Below, piece by piece: positions 1 to 8,815 of a stretch of DNA of 64,000 nucleotides. Origin of the DNA: Streptomyces fuscichromogenes (lineage in GTDB: Bacteria > Actinomycetota > Actinomycetes > Streptomycetales > Streptomycetaceae). The notes beneath the pieces were generated by a model. The model saw only the letters and a list, made by a program, of their open reading frames with translations. It had not been told where the DNA came from and searched no databases. Location of the stretch: NCBI RefSeq assembly GCF_014645815.1, contig NZ_BMML01000025.1:62001-126000 (forward strand), read 5' to 3'. Within the stretch, counting starts at the first letter, position 1. Every line of letters starts with the position of its first letter. Both the position numbers and the translations under genes were made by a program.

Positions 1-1526
1 CGGCGAACTGCGGCACCGCGCGCCGCGCCTGGTTCGGCCTCGGCACCCTGCTCCAGCTGATCCTCCTGTACATCCCGCTGGCCGTCGGCGGCGTCTACAT
101 GCTGTTCACCGAGGTACCGGCGATCGGCAAGCGACTCGACCCGACGACGGCAGCGCTCGGCTGGTCGCAACTGCTCCCCGACGCGCTGCTGCTCTCCGCC
201 GTGCTGTTCTTCGGGTTCCTCGCCGTGGGACTCGCGGCCCTGTGCACCCTGCCGCGCCTGGTGGGCCTCCTGGTCAGGCCCGACAAGGTCTACCCGCTCT
301 ACGGCTTCCACTACGCGCTGCAGCGCACCACGGCCCGCATGACGAACGTCAAGTTCTTCGCCTGGCTCTTCGGCGACAGCTCCTACATCGTGGGCTACCT
401 CCGCGGCATCGGATACGACCTGTCGCAGGTGGAGCAGACCGGGTCGAACTTCGGCACCGAAGTGCAGCACGAGACACCGCTGCTGGTCAGCGTCGGCAGC
501 GGGACGATGGTGGCCGACGGCCTCTCCGTCCTCAACGCCGACTTCTCCAGCACCTCCTTCCGGCTGTCCCGGGCGTCGATCGGGGCGCACAACTTCCTGG
601 GCAACAACATCGCCTATCCCGCGGGCGCCAGGACCGGGGAGAACTGCCTGCTCGCGACGAAGGTGATGGTCCCCCTGGACGGCGAGATCCGGGAGGGCGT
701 GGGTCTCCTCGGCTCACCGTGCTTCGAGATCCCCCGCTCGGTGGAGCGCGACACCCGGTTCGACCATCTCCGCACTGGAGAAACGTTTCGCCAGCGGCTG
801 GCCGCGAAGAACCGCTACAACCTCCGCTCCATGGCGCTCATGCTGATGGTGCGCTGGCTGCACACCTTCGCGCTCACCCTCTTCGGTCTCGCCTCCGTGG
901 ACCTCTACGGCGTGCTCGGACACGTGGTGATCGCCGGCTACCTGGCGTTCACCCTCGCCTTCTCCACCGGCTACTTCATCCTCGTGGAGCGCTGCCTCGG
1001 CGCCTTCCGCGCGCTGCGCCCCCGGCTGTGCTCCATCTACGACCCGTACTTCTGGTGGCACGAGCGGCTGTGGAAGGTGCCGGACCACTTCCTCAACATC
1101 TTCAACGGAACCCCGTTCAAGAGCCTGGTCTGGCGGCTGCTGGGGGTACGCATCGGCCGCCGGGTGTTCGACGACGGCTGCTACCTGACCGAGCGGACCC
1201 TCGCCACCATCGGTGACGACTGCACCCTCAACGCCGGCAGCAAGATCCAGTGCCACTCCCAGGAGGACGGCACCTTCAAGTCCGACGTCACCACGCTCGG
1301 CGCCGGCTGCACGCTGGGCGTCGCGGCCCACGTGCACTACGGCGTGACCATGGGCGACGGCTCCGTGCTGGCGCCCGACTCCTTCCTCATGAAGGGCGAG
1401 GAAGTCCCCCCGAACGCCGAGTGGGGCGGCAATCCCGCGGTGGACACACCGGACCGCGACAGCCGGTCCGCCGGTGTCGGCCGGGTCGCGACCGCACTTG
1501 ACGCCGCCACGGCGACCGTGAGCTGA
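1..1526 (+). CDS. Pls/PosA-type NRPS terminal-domain protein, 5' truncated
   Basis: The reading frame is open from base 3, so the gene starts left of the window; the first internal ATG is at 99. What is visible is the C-terminal part of a membrane protein like the terminal region of epsilon-poly-lysine synthetase (Pls) and PosA. There is a hydrophobic segment before base 100 and another at 170-260. A left-handed beta-helix (hexapeptide-repeat) stretch lies at about 430-720, two more membrane segments at about 840-990, and a second beta-helix stretch at about 1140-1440. In Pls-type enzymes this region forms the membrane-bound peptide-bond module. Its stop is 13 bases before the next start, with a GAGGAAGG ribosome site between, so it is co-transcribed with the synthetase at 1540. 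Whether the missing 5' part carries its own A-PCP domains cannot be seen. Confidence 0.8.
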   Translation, partial: ANCGTARRAWFGLGTLLQLILLYIPLAVGGVYMLFTEVPAIGKRLDPTTAALGWSQLLPDALLLSAVLFFGFLAVGLAALCTLPRLVGLLVRPDKVYPLYGFHYALQRTTARMTNVKFFAWLFGDSSYIVGYLRGIGYDLSQVEQTGSNFGTEVQHETPLLVSVGSGTMVADGLSVLNADFSSTSFRLSRASIGAHNFLGNNIAYPAGARTGENCLLATKVMVPLDGEIREGVGLLGSPCFEIPRSVERDTRFDHLRTGETFRQRLAAKNRYNLRSMALMLMVRWLHTFALTLFGLASVDLYGVLGHVVIAGYLAFTLAFSTGYFILVERCLGAFRALRPRLCSIYDPYFWWHERLWKVPDHFLNIFNGTPFKSLVWRLLGVRIGRRVFDDGCYLTERTLATIGDDCTLNAGSKIQCHSQEDGTFKSDVTTLGAGCTLGVAAHVHYGVTMGDGSVLAPDSFLMKGEEVPPNAEWGGNPAVDTPDRDSRSAGVGRVATALDAATATVS

Positions 1527-1539
1527 GGAAGGCCATTCG

Positions 1540-4083
1540 ATGGGAACGCGCGTGGAGACGGACCGGGAGTTCTGGACCCGGACACTGACCGCCGGTGGTG
1601 CCACCACCGTGCCCCGGTGGGTGCGGGAACCGGTGCCCGGAACGGCCGATCACGAGGCACCGGTGCCGGACGACGTGACCCGGGCGGTGCGTGAACTGGC
1701 CGCGCGGCAGGGCCTGTCGGCCGATGTCCTGCTGCTGGCCGCCCACCTCAAGGTGCTGGCCGTGCTCTCCGGCGAGCCCGAGGTGGTCACCGGGCATGCC
1801 TTTGGCGCGGGCGCCGAACCGCTGCCGTGCCGGGTGCCCGTCCCCCCGGGGAGCTGGGCCGCCCTGCTCACGGCGGCCGGGCACGCCGAGGCGCGGGTGC
1901 GAGCCCACCAGGACCACCCGGTGGCCCGGCTGCGCCACGAACTCGGCCTGACTGAGCCACCGTTCGAGGTGGACTGGGGTCCCCTCGGCGCCGCGGGCAG
2001 TCCCGCCGACGACAGCGTCCTCCAGGTGCGCTGGTCCGACCGGGACGGCCGGCTGACACTGCGTCTGCGGTACCGCACGGACGTCCTGGACGCCGGGGCC
2101 GCCGCCCGCGTCGGCGGCTACCACCTGACCGCGCTGCGGCTGATGACCGCGGACCCCGACGCCGACCACAGCCGGCAGAGCCTGCTGTCGCCCGCCGAAC
2201 TGCGCGAGCAGCTGGAAGAGCTCGCCGGGCCGCGCCGCCCGCTGCCCGACGCCCGCGCGCACGAACTCTTCGAACAGCGGGTGCGGGCGCATCCGCGGGC
2301 CGTTGCGGCCGTACACGGCTCCCGGGAGTGGTCGTACGACGAGCTCAACCGGCGCGCCAACAGGCTGGCGCGTGCCCTGCTGGCCCGGGGAACGGGCCGG
2401 GAGGACGTGGTCGCCGTCGTCTCCGAGCGCACCCTCGACTGGCTGGCTGCGGTACTGGCGGTGTTCAAGGCGGGCGGCGTGTACCTGCCGGTCGAGCCGC
2501 ACTTCCCGGCCGGCCGTATCGAGGCGACCCTGTCCCGGGCCGGCTGCCGCCTGGTCCTGGCCGAGTCCGGCAGCACCGGCACCCTGGACCGGGCACTGGC
2601 CGCCCTGCCGGACGTCGAGAAGCTGCCCTTCGACACGGCGTACGCCGAACCGCACGCCGACGACGATCCCGGCGTCCGCGTCGAACCCGGCCAACTCGCC
2701 TACATCTACTTCACCTCCGGCTCCACCGGCGAGCCCAAGGGCGCGATGTGCGAACACGCCGGCATGCTCAACCACCTGCACGCCAAGATCGACGACCTGG
2801 CGATCGGCGAGGGCACCGTGGTGGCACAGACCGCCCCCCAGTGCTTCGACATCTCCCTGTGGCAGCTGGTCGCCCCGCTGCTGGTGGGCGGGCGGACCCT
2901 GCTGGTCGAGCAGGACGTGATCACGGACGTGGCACGGTTCACCGACACCCTGGAGCACGCCCGGGTCGGCGTGGCCCAGCTGGTGCCGTCGTACCTGGAG
3001 GTCGTGGTCTCCTTCTTGGAGCAGCACCCGCGCACCCTGCCCGACCTGCGGTGCGTGTCGGTGACCGGCGAGGCGCTGAAACGGGAGCTGGTCCAGCGCT
3101 GGTTCGCGGTCCAGCCGGGCATCGCGCTGCTCAACGCCTACGGACTCACCGAGACGTCGGACGACACCAACCACGAACTCCTCCGGGCGGTGCCCGACCG
3201 GATCCTGCTCGGCCGGGCCGTCAACAACGCCCGCGTCCACGTCGTCGACGAGCACCTGTCGCTGGTACCGCTGGGTGCCCCGGGGCTGATCGCCTTCTCG
3301 GGAGTCTGCGTGGGCCGGGGCTACGTCAACGATCCCGAGCGCACCCGGGAGGCGTACCGCACCGACCCGTACCGGCCCGGCGAGCGCCTCTACCTGGGCG
3401 GCGACTGGGGGCGCTGGCACCCCGGCGGCAAGCTGGAGTTCCTCGGCCGCCGGGACAGCCAGGTCAAGATCCGCGGCTTCCGCATCGAGATCGGCGAGAT
3501 CGAGAACTGCCTGCTGCGGGTGGCCGGCGTACGGGACGGCGCGGTGGTCGTCGCCGAGCGGTCCGGCGGCGGCAAGCAGCTCATCGCCTTCTACTCCGGC
3601 AGCCCGCAGCAGCCGGAGGCGCTGCGCGCGGCGCTCGGCGCGGCGCTGCCCGCCTACATGGTCCCCTCGGCCTTCCACCGGCAGGACAGCCTCCCGCTGA
3701 CCGCCAACGGGAAGATCGACAAGAAGGCCCTGACCAGGCTGGCCGAGACCGCGCCGACCGGCGACCCGCACCGCGCGGCCGCCGCCATGGACCGGGCGGC
3801 GGGGGACGGACTCGGCGCGAGCGAGCGGCGAGTGGCCGCGGCCTGGGCCGAACTGCTGGGCGTGCCCGAAACACAGATCGGCCGCACCGACCACTTCTTC
3901 GACTCGGGCGGCACCTCCCTGACCGCGGTCAAGCTCAGCCTGGCCCTCGACCGCGCGGTGTCCCTGAAGGACATCACCCGCAACCCGGTCCTCGCCGACC
4001 TGGCCGCTCTCCTCGACGGCCCGGCCCGGCAGCGCCCGGAGCCGGTGCTCACCCTGGCGGAGGCAACCGGCACGCCGTCCTGA
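1540..4083 (+). CDS. Nonribosomal peptide synthetase, partial C - A - PCP
   Basis: An 847-residue synthetase. Residues 1-230 resemble the second half of a condensation domain but have no HHxxxDG motif, so this part is probably not catalytic. A full adenylation domain follows: TSGSTGEPKG near 391, FDISLWQ near 428, NAYGLTET near 532, and the A10 motif NGKIDK near 723. A carrier domain has its phosphopantetheine serine in GGTSLTAVK near 790. There is no thioesterase. Aligning by eye to GrsA gives the specificity code D-I-W-Q-S-T-A-D-D-K; the two acidic residues near the pocket mouth suit a substrate with an extra amino group. Together with the Dap genes downstream, I infer loading of 2,3-diaminopropionate or a related diamino acid onto the carrier, for use by the Pls-like protein upstream. 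Confidence 0.88.
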   Translation: MGTRVETDREFWTRTLTAGGATTVPRWVREPVPGTADHEAPVPDDVTRAVRELAARQGLSADVLLLAAHLKVLAVLSGEPEVVTGHAFGAGAEPLPCRVPVPPGSWAALLTAAGHAEARVRAHQDHPVARLRHELGLTEPPFEVDWGPLGAAGSPADDSVLQVRWSDRDGRLTLRLRYRTDVLDAGAAARVGGYHLTALRLMTADPDADHSRQSLLSPAELREQLEELAGPRRPLPDARAHELFEQRVRAHPRAVAAVHGSREWSYDELNRRANRLARALLARGTGREDVVAVVSERTLDWLAAVLAVFKAGGVYLPVEPHFPAGRIEATLSRAGCRLVLAESGSTGTLDRALAALPDVEKLPFDTAYAEPHADDDPGVRVEPGQLAYIYFTSGSTGEPKGAMCEHAGMLNHLHAKIDDLAIGEGTVVAQTAPQCFDISLWQLVAPLLVGGRTLLVEQDVITDVARFTDTLEHARVGVAQLVPSYLEVVVSFLEQHPRTLPDLRCVSVTGEALKRELVQRWFAVQPGIALLNAYGLTETSDDTNHELLRAVPDRILLGRAVNNARVHVVDEHLSLVPLGAPGLIAFSGVCVGRGYVNDPERTREAYRTDPYRPGERLYLGGDWGRWHPGGKLEFLGRRDSQVKIRGFRIEIGEIENCLLRVAGVRDGAVVVAERSGGGKQLIAFYSGSPQQPEALRAALGAALPAYMVPSAFHRQDSLPLTANGKIDKKALTRLAETAPTGDPHRAAAAMDRAAGDGLGASERRVAAAWAELLGVPETQIGRTDHFFDSGGTSLTAVKLSLALDRAVSLKDITRNPVLADLAALLDGPARQRPEPVLTLAEATGTPS

Positions 4084-4150
4084 CCACCGTCCTCCCCTCG
4101 CCTCCTCCTGACCCGTCACACCCCAGGCGGTCGACCGAAAGGAACCCGAG

Positions 4151-5155
4151 ATGCCGTTCTCCTCCCTGGCATCACCGCTCGACGTGGAGCTGCGGCCGGA
4201 CAAGCCGGCACTGCTGCACGTCGATCCACCCGACGACCCCCCGAAGTGGGCGGCCGAGCACCGCGAGGCGTTGCGCGCACAGGTCACCGAGCACGGCGCA
4301 CTGGTCGTCCGCGGTCTCGGACTGCGCGACCCGGACCGGGCCGGCGCCGTCTTCGGACAGCTCGCGGGCGAACTCATCGCCGAACGGGAGGCGTTCGCCC
4401 CCCGGGAGACCCACCGCCCCGGCGTCTACGCGTCCACGCCCTGGCCGGCCAACCAGCCCATGTGCATGCACCACGAGCTGAGTTACCGGCTCCAGGTGCC
4501 CGGCCTGATGCTGTTCGCCTGCCTCACCGCGCCCGAACAGGGCGGGGCGACCGCGGTGGCCGACGCCGAGGAGGTGCTGCGGGCACTGCCCGCCGGACTG
4601 GCCGAACGGTTCGAGCGGGAGGGCTGGATCCTGACCCGCACCTACAACGACGAGATCGGCGCCGGCCTCACCGAGTCCTTCGGCACCGGCGACCGCGACG
4701 AGATCGAACGCTACTGCCGGGCCAACGCCATCGAACTCGACTGGCAGCCCGACGGCTCCCTGCGCACCGAACAGCGCCGTACCGCCGTCGTCCGCCACCC
4801 GCTCACCGGCCGGCGCTGCTGGTTCAACCAGATCGCCTTCCTCAACGAGTGGACCCTCGCACCCGAGGTGCGCGAGTACCTGGTGGACGTCTACGGCGCG
4901 GACGGACTGCCGTTCAACACCCGCCACGGCGACGGCAGTCCGATCGGCGAGGACGTCGTCCAGCTGATCAACAGCACCTACGAGGCGCACACCCGGCGCG
5001 AGCCCTGGCACCACGGTGACCTGCTGCTGGTGGACAACATCCGTACCGCGCACAGCAGAGAGGCGTTCACCGGCGAACGGCAGGTGCTGGTCGGCATGGG
5101 CGAACCCGTCCGGCCGGCCGAGGACTGCCCGGCCCTGGAGGCGAGCGAACGATGA
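4151..5155 (+). CDS. TauD/TfdA Fe(II)/2-oxoglutarate dioxygenase (SyrP/DdaC-like)
   Basis: 334 residues, the normal length of the family. The iron site is visible as H107-x-E109 (in MHHELSYR) and the distal H301, and R310 is placed to bind 2-oxoglutarate. HxE instead of HxD is common in the NRPS-associated branch (SyrP-like, dapdiamide DdaC-like), whose members oxidise amino acids held on a carrier protein. An AAAGGAA ribosome site precedes the ATG. The stop overlaps the sbnB start (ATGA). I infer that it hydroxylates or epoxidises the aminoacyl group on the PCP of the synthetase at 1540; the exact reaction is not determined. Confidence 0.85.
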   Translation: MPFSSLASPLDVELRPDKPALLHVDPPDDPPKWAAEHREALRAQVTEHGALVVRGLGLRDPDRAGAVFGQLAGELIAEREAFAPRETHRPGVYASTPWPANQPMCMHHELSYRLQVPGLMLFACLTAPEQGGATAVADAEEVLRALPAGLAERFEREGWILTRTYNDEIGAGLTESFGTGDRDEIERYCRANAIELDWQPDGSLRTEQRRTAVVRHPLTGRRCWFNQIAFLNEWTLAPEVREYLVDVYGADGLPFNTRHGDGSPIGEDVVQLINSTYEAHTRREPWHHGDLLLVDNIRTAHSREAFTGERQVLVGMGEPVRPAEDCPALEASER

Positions 5156-6222
5156 CCGATGTACTGTCGTCGGCCGCCCCGGCGGGTTCGCCCGAGCGGG
5201 CCGCCGCGCCGACCTTCGCGGTGATCACCGGCGGTCAGGTGCAACGAGCGCTGCGCGGCCGTGAGAAGGACCTCGTCGAGCTGGTCGAGGCCGTCTACCG
5301 GCTGCACGACGCCGGGGACTCAGTCAACCCGCCGTCGTACTTCCTGCGTTTCGAGGACCGGCCGACCTCGCGGATCATCGCACTGCCGGCCTCCCTCGGC
5401 GGGACGGTCCGGGTGGACGGCCTGAAGTGGGTCTCCAGCTTCCCGGAGAACGTGGGCACCGGGCTGCCGCGGGCCTCCGCGGTGCTCGTCCTCAACGACC
5501 ACGACACCGGCTACCCGTTCGCCTGCCTGGAGAGCTCCATCATCAGCGCCACCAGGACCGCGGCCTCCGCGGCACTGGCCGCCGACTGGCTCAGCCGCGG
5601 CCGTACCCGCCCCACCCGGGTCGGGTTCTTCGGCACCGGCCTGATCGCCCGCTACATCCACACCTTCCTGGCCGGCACCGGCTGGGACTTCGAGGAGATC
5701 GGCGTGCACGACCTGTCCGCCGACAGCGCCGGCGGCTTCCGAGGCTATCTGGAGCAGACCGGCACAGGCGCGCGGATCACCGTCCACGACCGCGCCGAGG
5801 ACCTGATCCGCGACAGCGACCTCGTGGTCTTCGCCACCATCGCGGGCAAGCCCCATGTCACGGACCCGGCCTGGTTCACCCACAACCCGTTGGTCCTGCA
5901 CGTGTCCCTGCGCGACCTCGCCCCCGAGGTCCTGCTGGGTGCGGCCAACTTCGTCGACGACGTCGACCACTGCCTCAAGGCCGACACGTCACCCCATCTG
6001 GTCGAACAGCTCACCGGCAGCCGGGACTTCCTCAACGGGACCCTCGGCGACGTCATGTCGGGCCGGGCCGCCCCGCCGCCCGACCGCCCGGTGGTCTTCT
6101 CGCCCTTCGGACTCGGCGTCCTCGACCTCGCCGTCGGCAAGTACGTCCACGACGAGGTGTCCCGGGCCGGGGACCTCTGTCTCATCGATGACTTCTTCCA
6201 CGAACTGCGCCGGTACGGCTGA
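5152..6222 (+). CDS. sbnB: 2,3-diaminopropionate biosynthesis protein SbnB
   Basis: 356 residues of the ornithine cyclodeaminase / mu-crystallin fold, with the NAD-binding turn GFFGTGLIA at about 160-168 and the conserved N-terminal region with KWVSSFPEN. SbnB oxidatively hydrolyses N-(1-amino-1-carboxyl-2-ethyl)-glutamate to L-2,3-diaminopropionate and 2-oxoglutarate using NAD+. The start overlaps the dioxygenase stop as ATGA, and sbnA follows 36 bases downstream. The 2-oxoglutarate it releases is also the co-substrate of the neighbouring dioxygenase. The pairing with sbnA makes the assignment firm. Confidence 0.92.
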   Translation: MTDVLSSAAPAGSPERAAAPTFAVITGGQVQRALRGREKDLVELVEAVYRLHDAGDSVNPPSYFLRFEDRPTSRIIALPASLGGTVRVDGLKWVSSFPENVGTGLPRASAVLVLNDHDTGYPFACLESSIISATRTAASAALAADWLSRGRTRPTRVGFFGTGLIARYIHTFLAGTGWDFEEIGVHDLSADSAGGFRGYLEQTGTGARITVHDRAEDLIRDSDLVVFATIAGKPHVTDPAWFTHNPLVLHVSLRDLAPEVLLGAANFVDDVDHCLKADTSPHLVEQLTGSRDFLNGTLGDVMSGRAAPPPDRPVVFSPFGLGVLDLAVGKYVHDEVSRAGDLCLIDDFFHELRRYG

Positions 6223-6258
6223 GGCCGTCGTCCTCGGCCCGGCACCAGGAGGCCCGCC

Positions 6259-7350
6259 GTGCCTGTCATCTCCGCTCCCTACGCCTTCAACGAGGGCGAC
6301 CTCTATGTCGACCTGGAGTCGATCTGCGGACACCCGCTCTATCTGAAGTGCGAGGCCTTCAACTTCGCCGGATCCATCAAGCTGAAGGCCGCCAACGAGA
6401 TGGTGGAGAACGCCGAACGGGACGGAATCCTCAAAGCGGACTCCGTCCTCGTCGAGTCCTCCTCCGGCAACCTCGGCGTCGCGCTGAGCATGATCGCCGC
6501 GAGCAAGGGCTACCGGTTCCTGTGTGTGACGGACTCCCGTTGCAACCTGTCGACCAGACTCCTGATGGAGGCACTCGGCAGCGAGGTGCACATCGTGGCC
6601 GACCAGGACGAGAACGGCGGTTTCCTGGGCACCCGGATCGAGTACGTCCGCTCGCTGTGCGCGTCGGACGACCGGTACGTCTGGCTCAGCCAGTACACCA
6701 ACGCGGGCAACTGGACGGCGCACTACCGTACGACCGCCCCGGAGATCGCCCGCCGGTTCCCCGAACTGGACGTCCTGTTCGTCGGCGCCGGCACCACCGG
6801 AACCCTCATGGGGTGCGCCCGCTACTTCCGCGAGTGGCACCGGCCGGTGCGGATCGTCGCCGTGGACGCGGCGGGCTCGGTGGCGTTCGGCGGCGAACCC
6901 GGCCGCCGGATGATCCCGGGCCTCGGTATGAGCATGCGCCCGCCGCTGCTCGACGAGTCCTTCGTCGACGAGGTGATCCGGGTGGAGGAGCCGGACACCA
7001 TCCGGATGTGCCACCGCATGGCCCGGCACGGCTTCCTGTTCGGCGGCTCCACCGGGACCGTGGTCAGCGGCGCGACGGACTGGCTGTCCCGGCACGACGC
7101 CGGTGACCTCACCGCGGTGGCCATCGCACCGGACCTCGGCGAGCGCTACCTCGACACCATCTACCAGACCAACTGGCTCCAGGACCTGTACGGCGACCAG
7201 GTGCTCGCCACCGAGGACGGCAACCCGCTGCCCGTCACCGGGGACGACGACGAGGTGCTCGACGTCAGGGACACCGCACCGTCGAAGCCGCTGCCCCGGG
7301 AGCCCAAGTCGGCCTCCCGCGCACCGGCCCGCCGGCGCAGCAGCACCTGA
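6259..7350 (+). CDS. sbnA: 2,3-diaminopropionate biosynthesis protein SbnA
   Basis: 363 residues of the PLP-dependent cysteine synthase family. The Schiff-base lysine is K41 in AGSIKLKAA, the phosphate-binding loops are SSSGNLGVA and GAGTTGTLMG. SbnA condenses O-phospho-L-serine with L-glutamate to the ACEGA intermediate used by SbnB. The last 35 or so residues are a polar, basic tail beyond the fold. It is the last gene of the plus-strand cluster in this window; the P450 gene beyond is convergent. An AGGAGG ribosome site lies upstream of the GTG start. Confidence 0.92.
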   Translation: MPVISAPYAFNEGDLYVDLESICGHPLYLKCEAFNFAGSIKLKAANEMVENAERDGILKADSVLVESSSGNLGVALSMIAASKGYRFLCVTDSRCNLSTRLLMEALGSEVHIVADQDENGGFLGTRIEYVRSLCASDDRYVWLSQYTNAGNWTAHYRTTAPEIARRFPELDVLFVGAGTTGTLMGCARYFREWHRPVRIVAVDAAGSVAFGGEPGRRMIPGLGMSMRPPLLDESFVDEVIRVEEPDTIRMCHRMARHGFLFGGSTGTVVSGATDWLSRHDAGDLTAVAIAPDLGERYLDTIYQTNWLQDLYGDQVLATEDGNPLPVTGDDDEVLDVRDTAPSKPLPREPKSASRAPARRRSST

Positions 7351-7434
7351 CGGCAGGCCGGCAGGCCACGCCGAAGCGCAGCCCCTCGGAGTTGCCCGCG
7401 CGGCAGCACCCGGGGGGCCGCGGCGTGCCCGCGC

Positions 7435-8649
7435 TCAGTAGCGCACCGGGAGGGCGAGCAGCCCGCGGGTGCGCATCGACGGCCGCCATTCCAACCGGTC
7501 CGCCGGCACGTCGAGTTCCAGCCGGGGGAAGCGTCCGAGCAGCGCGCCGAGGGCGATCTCGGTCTCCAGCCGGGCGAGCGGTGCGCCGAGGCAGTAGTGG
7601 ATGCCGTGGCCGAGGGCCAGATGCCCGGTGGCGTCGCGGCCGAGGTCGAGCCGGTCCGGGTCGGGGAAGCGGCGCGGGTCGCGGTGGGCCGCGGCCAGCG
7701 ACAGCAGCACCGTCTGGCCCGCCGGGACGGTGACCCCGCCGATGGTGACGTCCTCGGTCGGGAAGCGGCGGATGGCGAGCGGCGCGGGCCCGTCGAAGCG
7801 GGCCAGCTCCTCCACGGCCGGTCCCAGCCGGTCCGGGTCCGCGCGCAGCGCGGCCGCCTGGGCCGGGTTCCGGAGCAGGGCCACAGTGGCGTTGCCGATG
7901 AGATGAACGGTGTTCTCGTACCCGGCGAACAGGATCAGGAAGGCGAGCGACATCAACTCGTCCTCGCTGAGCCGGTCCTCCCGGTCCGCCTCGTCCCGTA
8001 CCGCGATCATCGCGGAGAGCAGGTCGTCGGCGGGTTCGGCACGCTTGCGGGCGAGCAGCCGGGCGAAGAAGGCCAGCAGCGCCCCGACGGCCTCCTTGGT
8101 CCGCTCGGGCCGCGCGGGGTCCGGGACGACGAGCGCGTCGGTCCAGGACCGGAAGTCCGGCCGGTCCTCCTCGGCCACGCCCAGCAGTTCGCAGATCACG
8201 GCGATGGGCAGCGGCGCCGCGTAGGCGGCGATCAGATCGGTACGGCCGAGGGGCGCCATGGCGTCGAGCAGCGCGTCGGCGGTCCGCCGGACCGGTTCGC
8301 GCAGCAGGGCGACACGGCGGGGCGTGAAAGCCCGGGACACCAGGCGCCGGACCCGGGTGTGGTCCGGCGGGTCCATGTTCAGCAGGTTGGCGTCGAGCGC
8401 GGGCGGCAGCGCGAGCCCGCGGTAGCCGCCGGGCTCGGCGTTGGCCTTGTCGAGGGAGAACCGCGGGTCGGCCAGGGCCTGCCGCACGTCCTCGTACCGG
8501 GTCACCAGCCAGGCCGGCAGCCCGTCGGTCCCGGCGATCCGGTGCACGGGCCCGGCCTCCCGCAGCGCGGCGTATCCGGCGTACGGGTCGGCGAGCAGCT
8601 CCGCGGGGTCAACGACGGCCGGGGCGGGGGGTGTTGTACGGGCGTCCAT
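7435..8649 (-). CDS. Cytochrome P450
   Basis: 404 residues, typical for a soluble bacterial P450. The I-helix oxygen motif is AGYENT, the K-helix ExxR is ELAR, and the haem cysteine is about C353 in GHGIHYCLG. The usual phenylalanine at the start of the haem loop is leucine here (ALGHG). No ferredoxin or reductase is adjacent, so electrons must come from elsewhere (a ferredoxin gene lies at 55440). It is convergent with sbnA and 84 bases from it. It may tailor the Dap peptide, but opposite orientation and lack of coupling make that only a possibility. Confidence 0.93.
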   Translation of the reverse strand: MDARTTPPAPAVVDPAELLADPYAGYAALREAGPVHRIAGTDGLPAWLVTRYEDVRQALADPRFSLDKANAEPGGYRGLALPPALDANLLNMDPPDHTRVRRLVSRAFTPRRVALLREPVRRTADALLDAMAPLGRTDLIAAYAAPLPIAVICELLGVAEEDRPDFRSWTDALVVPDPARPERTKEAVGALLAFFARLLARKRAEPADDLLSAMIAVRDEADREDRLSEDELMSLAFLILFAGYENTVHLIGNATVALLRNPAQAAALRADPDRLGPAVEELARFDGPAPLAIRRFPTEDVTIGGVTVPAGQTVLLSLAAAHRDPRRFPDPDRLDLGRDATGHLALGHGIHYCLGAPLARLETEIALGALLGRFPRLELDVPADRLEWRPSMRTRGLLALPVRY

Positions 8650-8815
8650 GCCTCAACCCTAGACAGCGCGGGCCGGGACCCGCACGCTCCCGATACCTCC
8701 CTGACCGTCGGCGCCCGACAGTCGATCGCCCGGTGGCCGAAACGCGTTCGGGAGCGCGGCGTTCGGCCATGGGCGGGCCGGGGGATCCGGTCGGCCCGCG
8801 GCCGGAAACAGCCGG

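Noticed and set aside
1387..4377. Very long open frame (996 codons) on the minus strand opposite the NRPS gene
   Set aside because: It is antisense to a gene with clear A and PCP motifs, has no recognisable domains, and such open antisense frames are usual in high-GC DNA.
7351..7434. Possible terminator between convergent sbnA and P450 genes
   Set aside because: Only short self-complementary pieces (such as GGCC) are present; no stable hairpin is convincing by eye.
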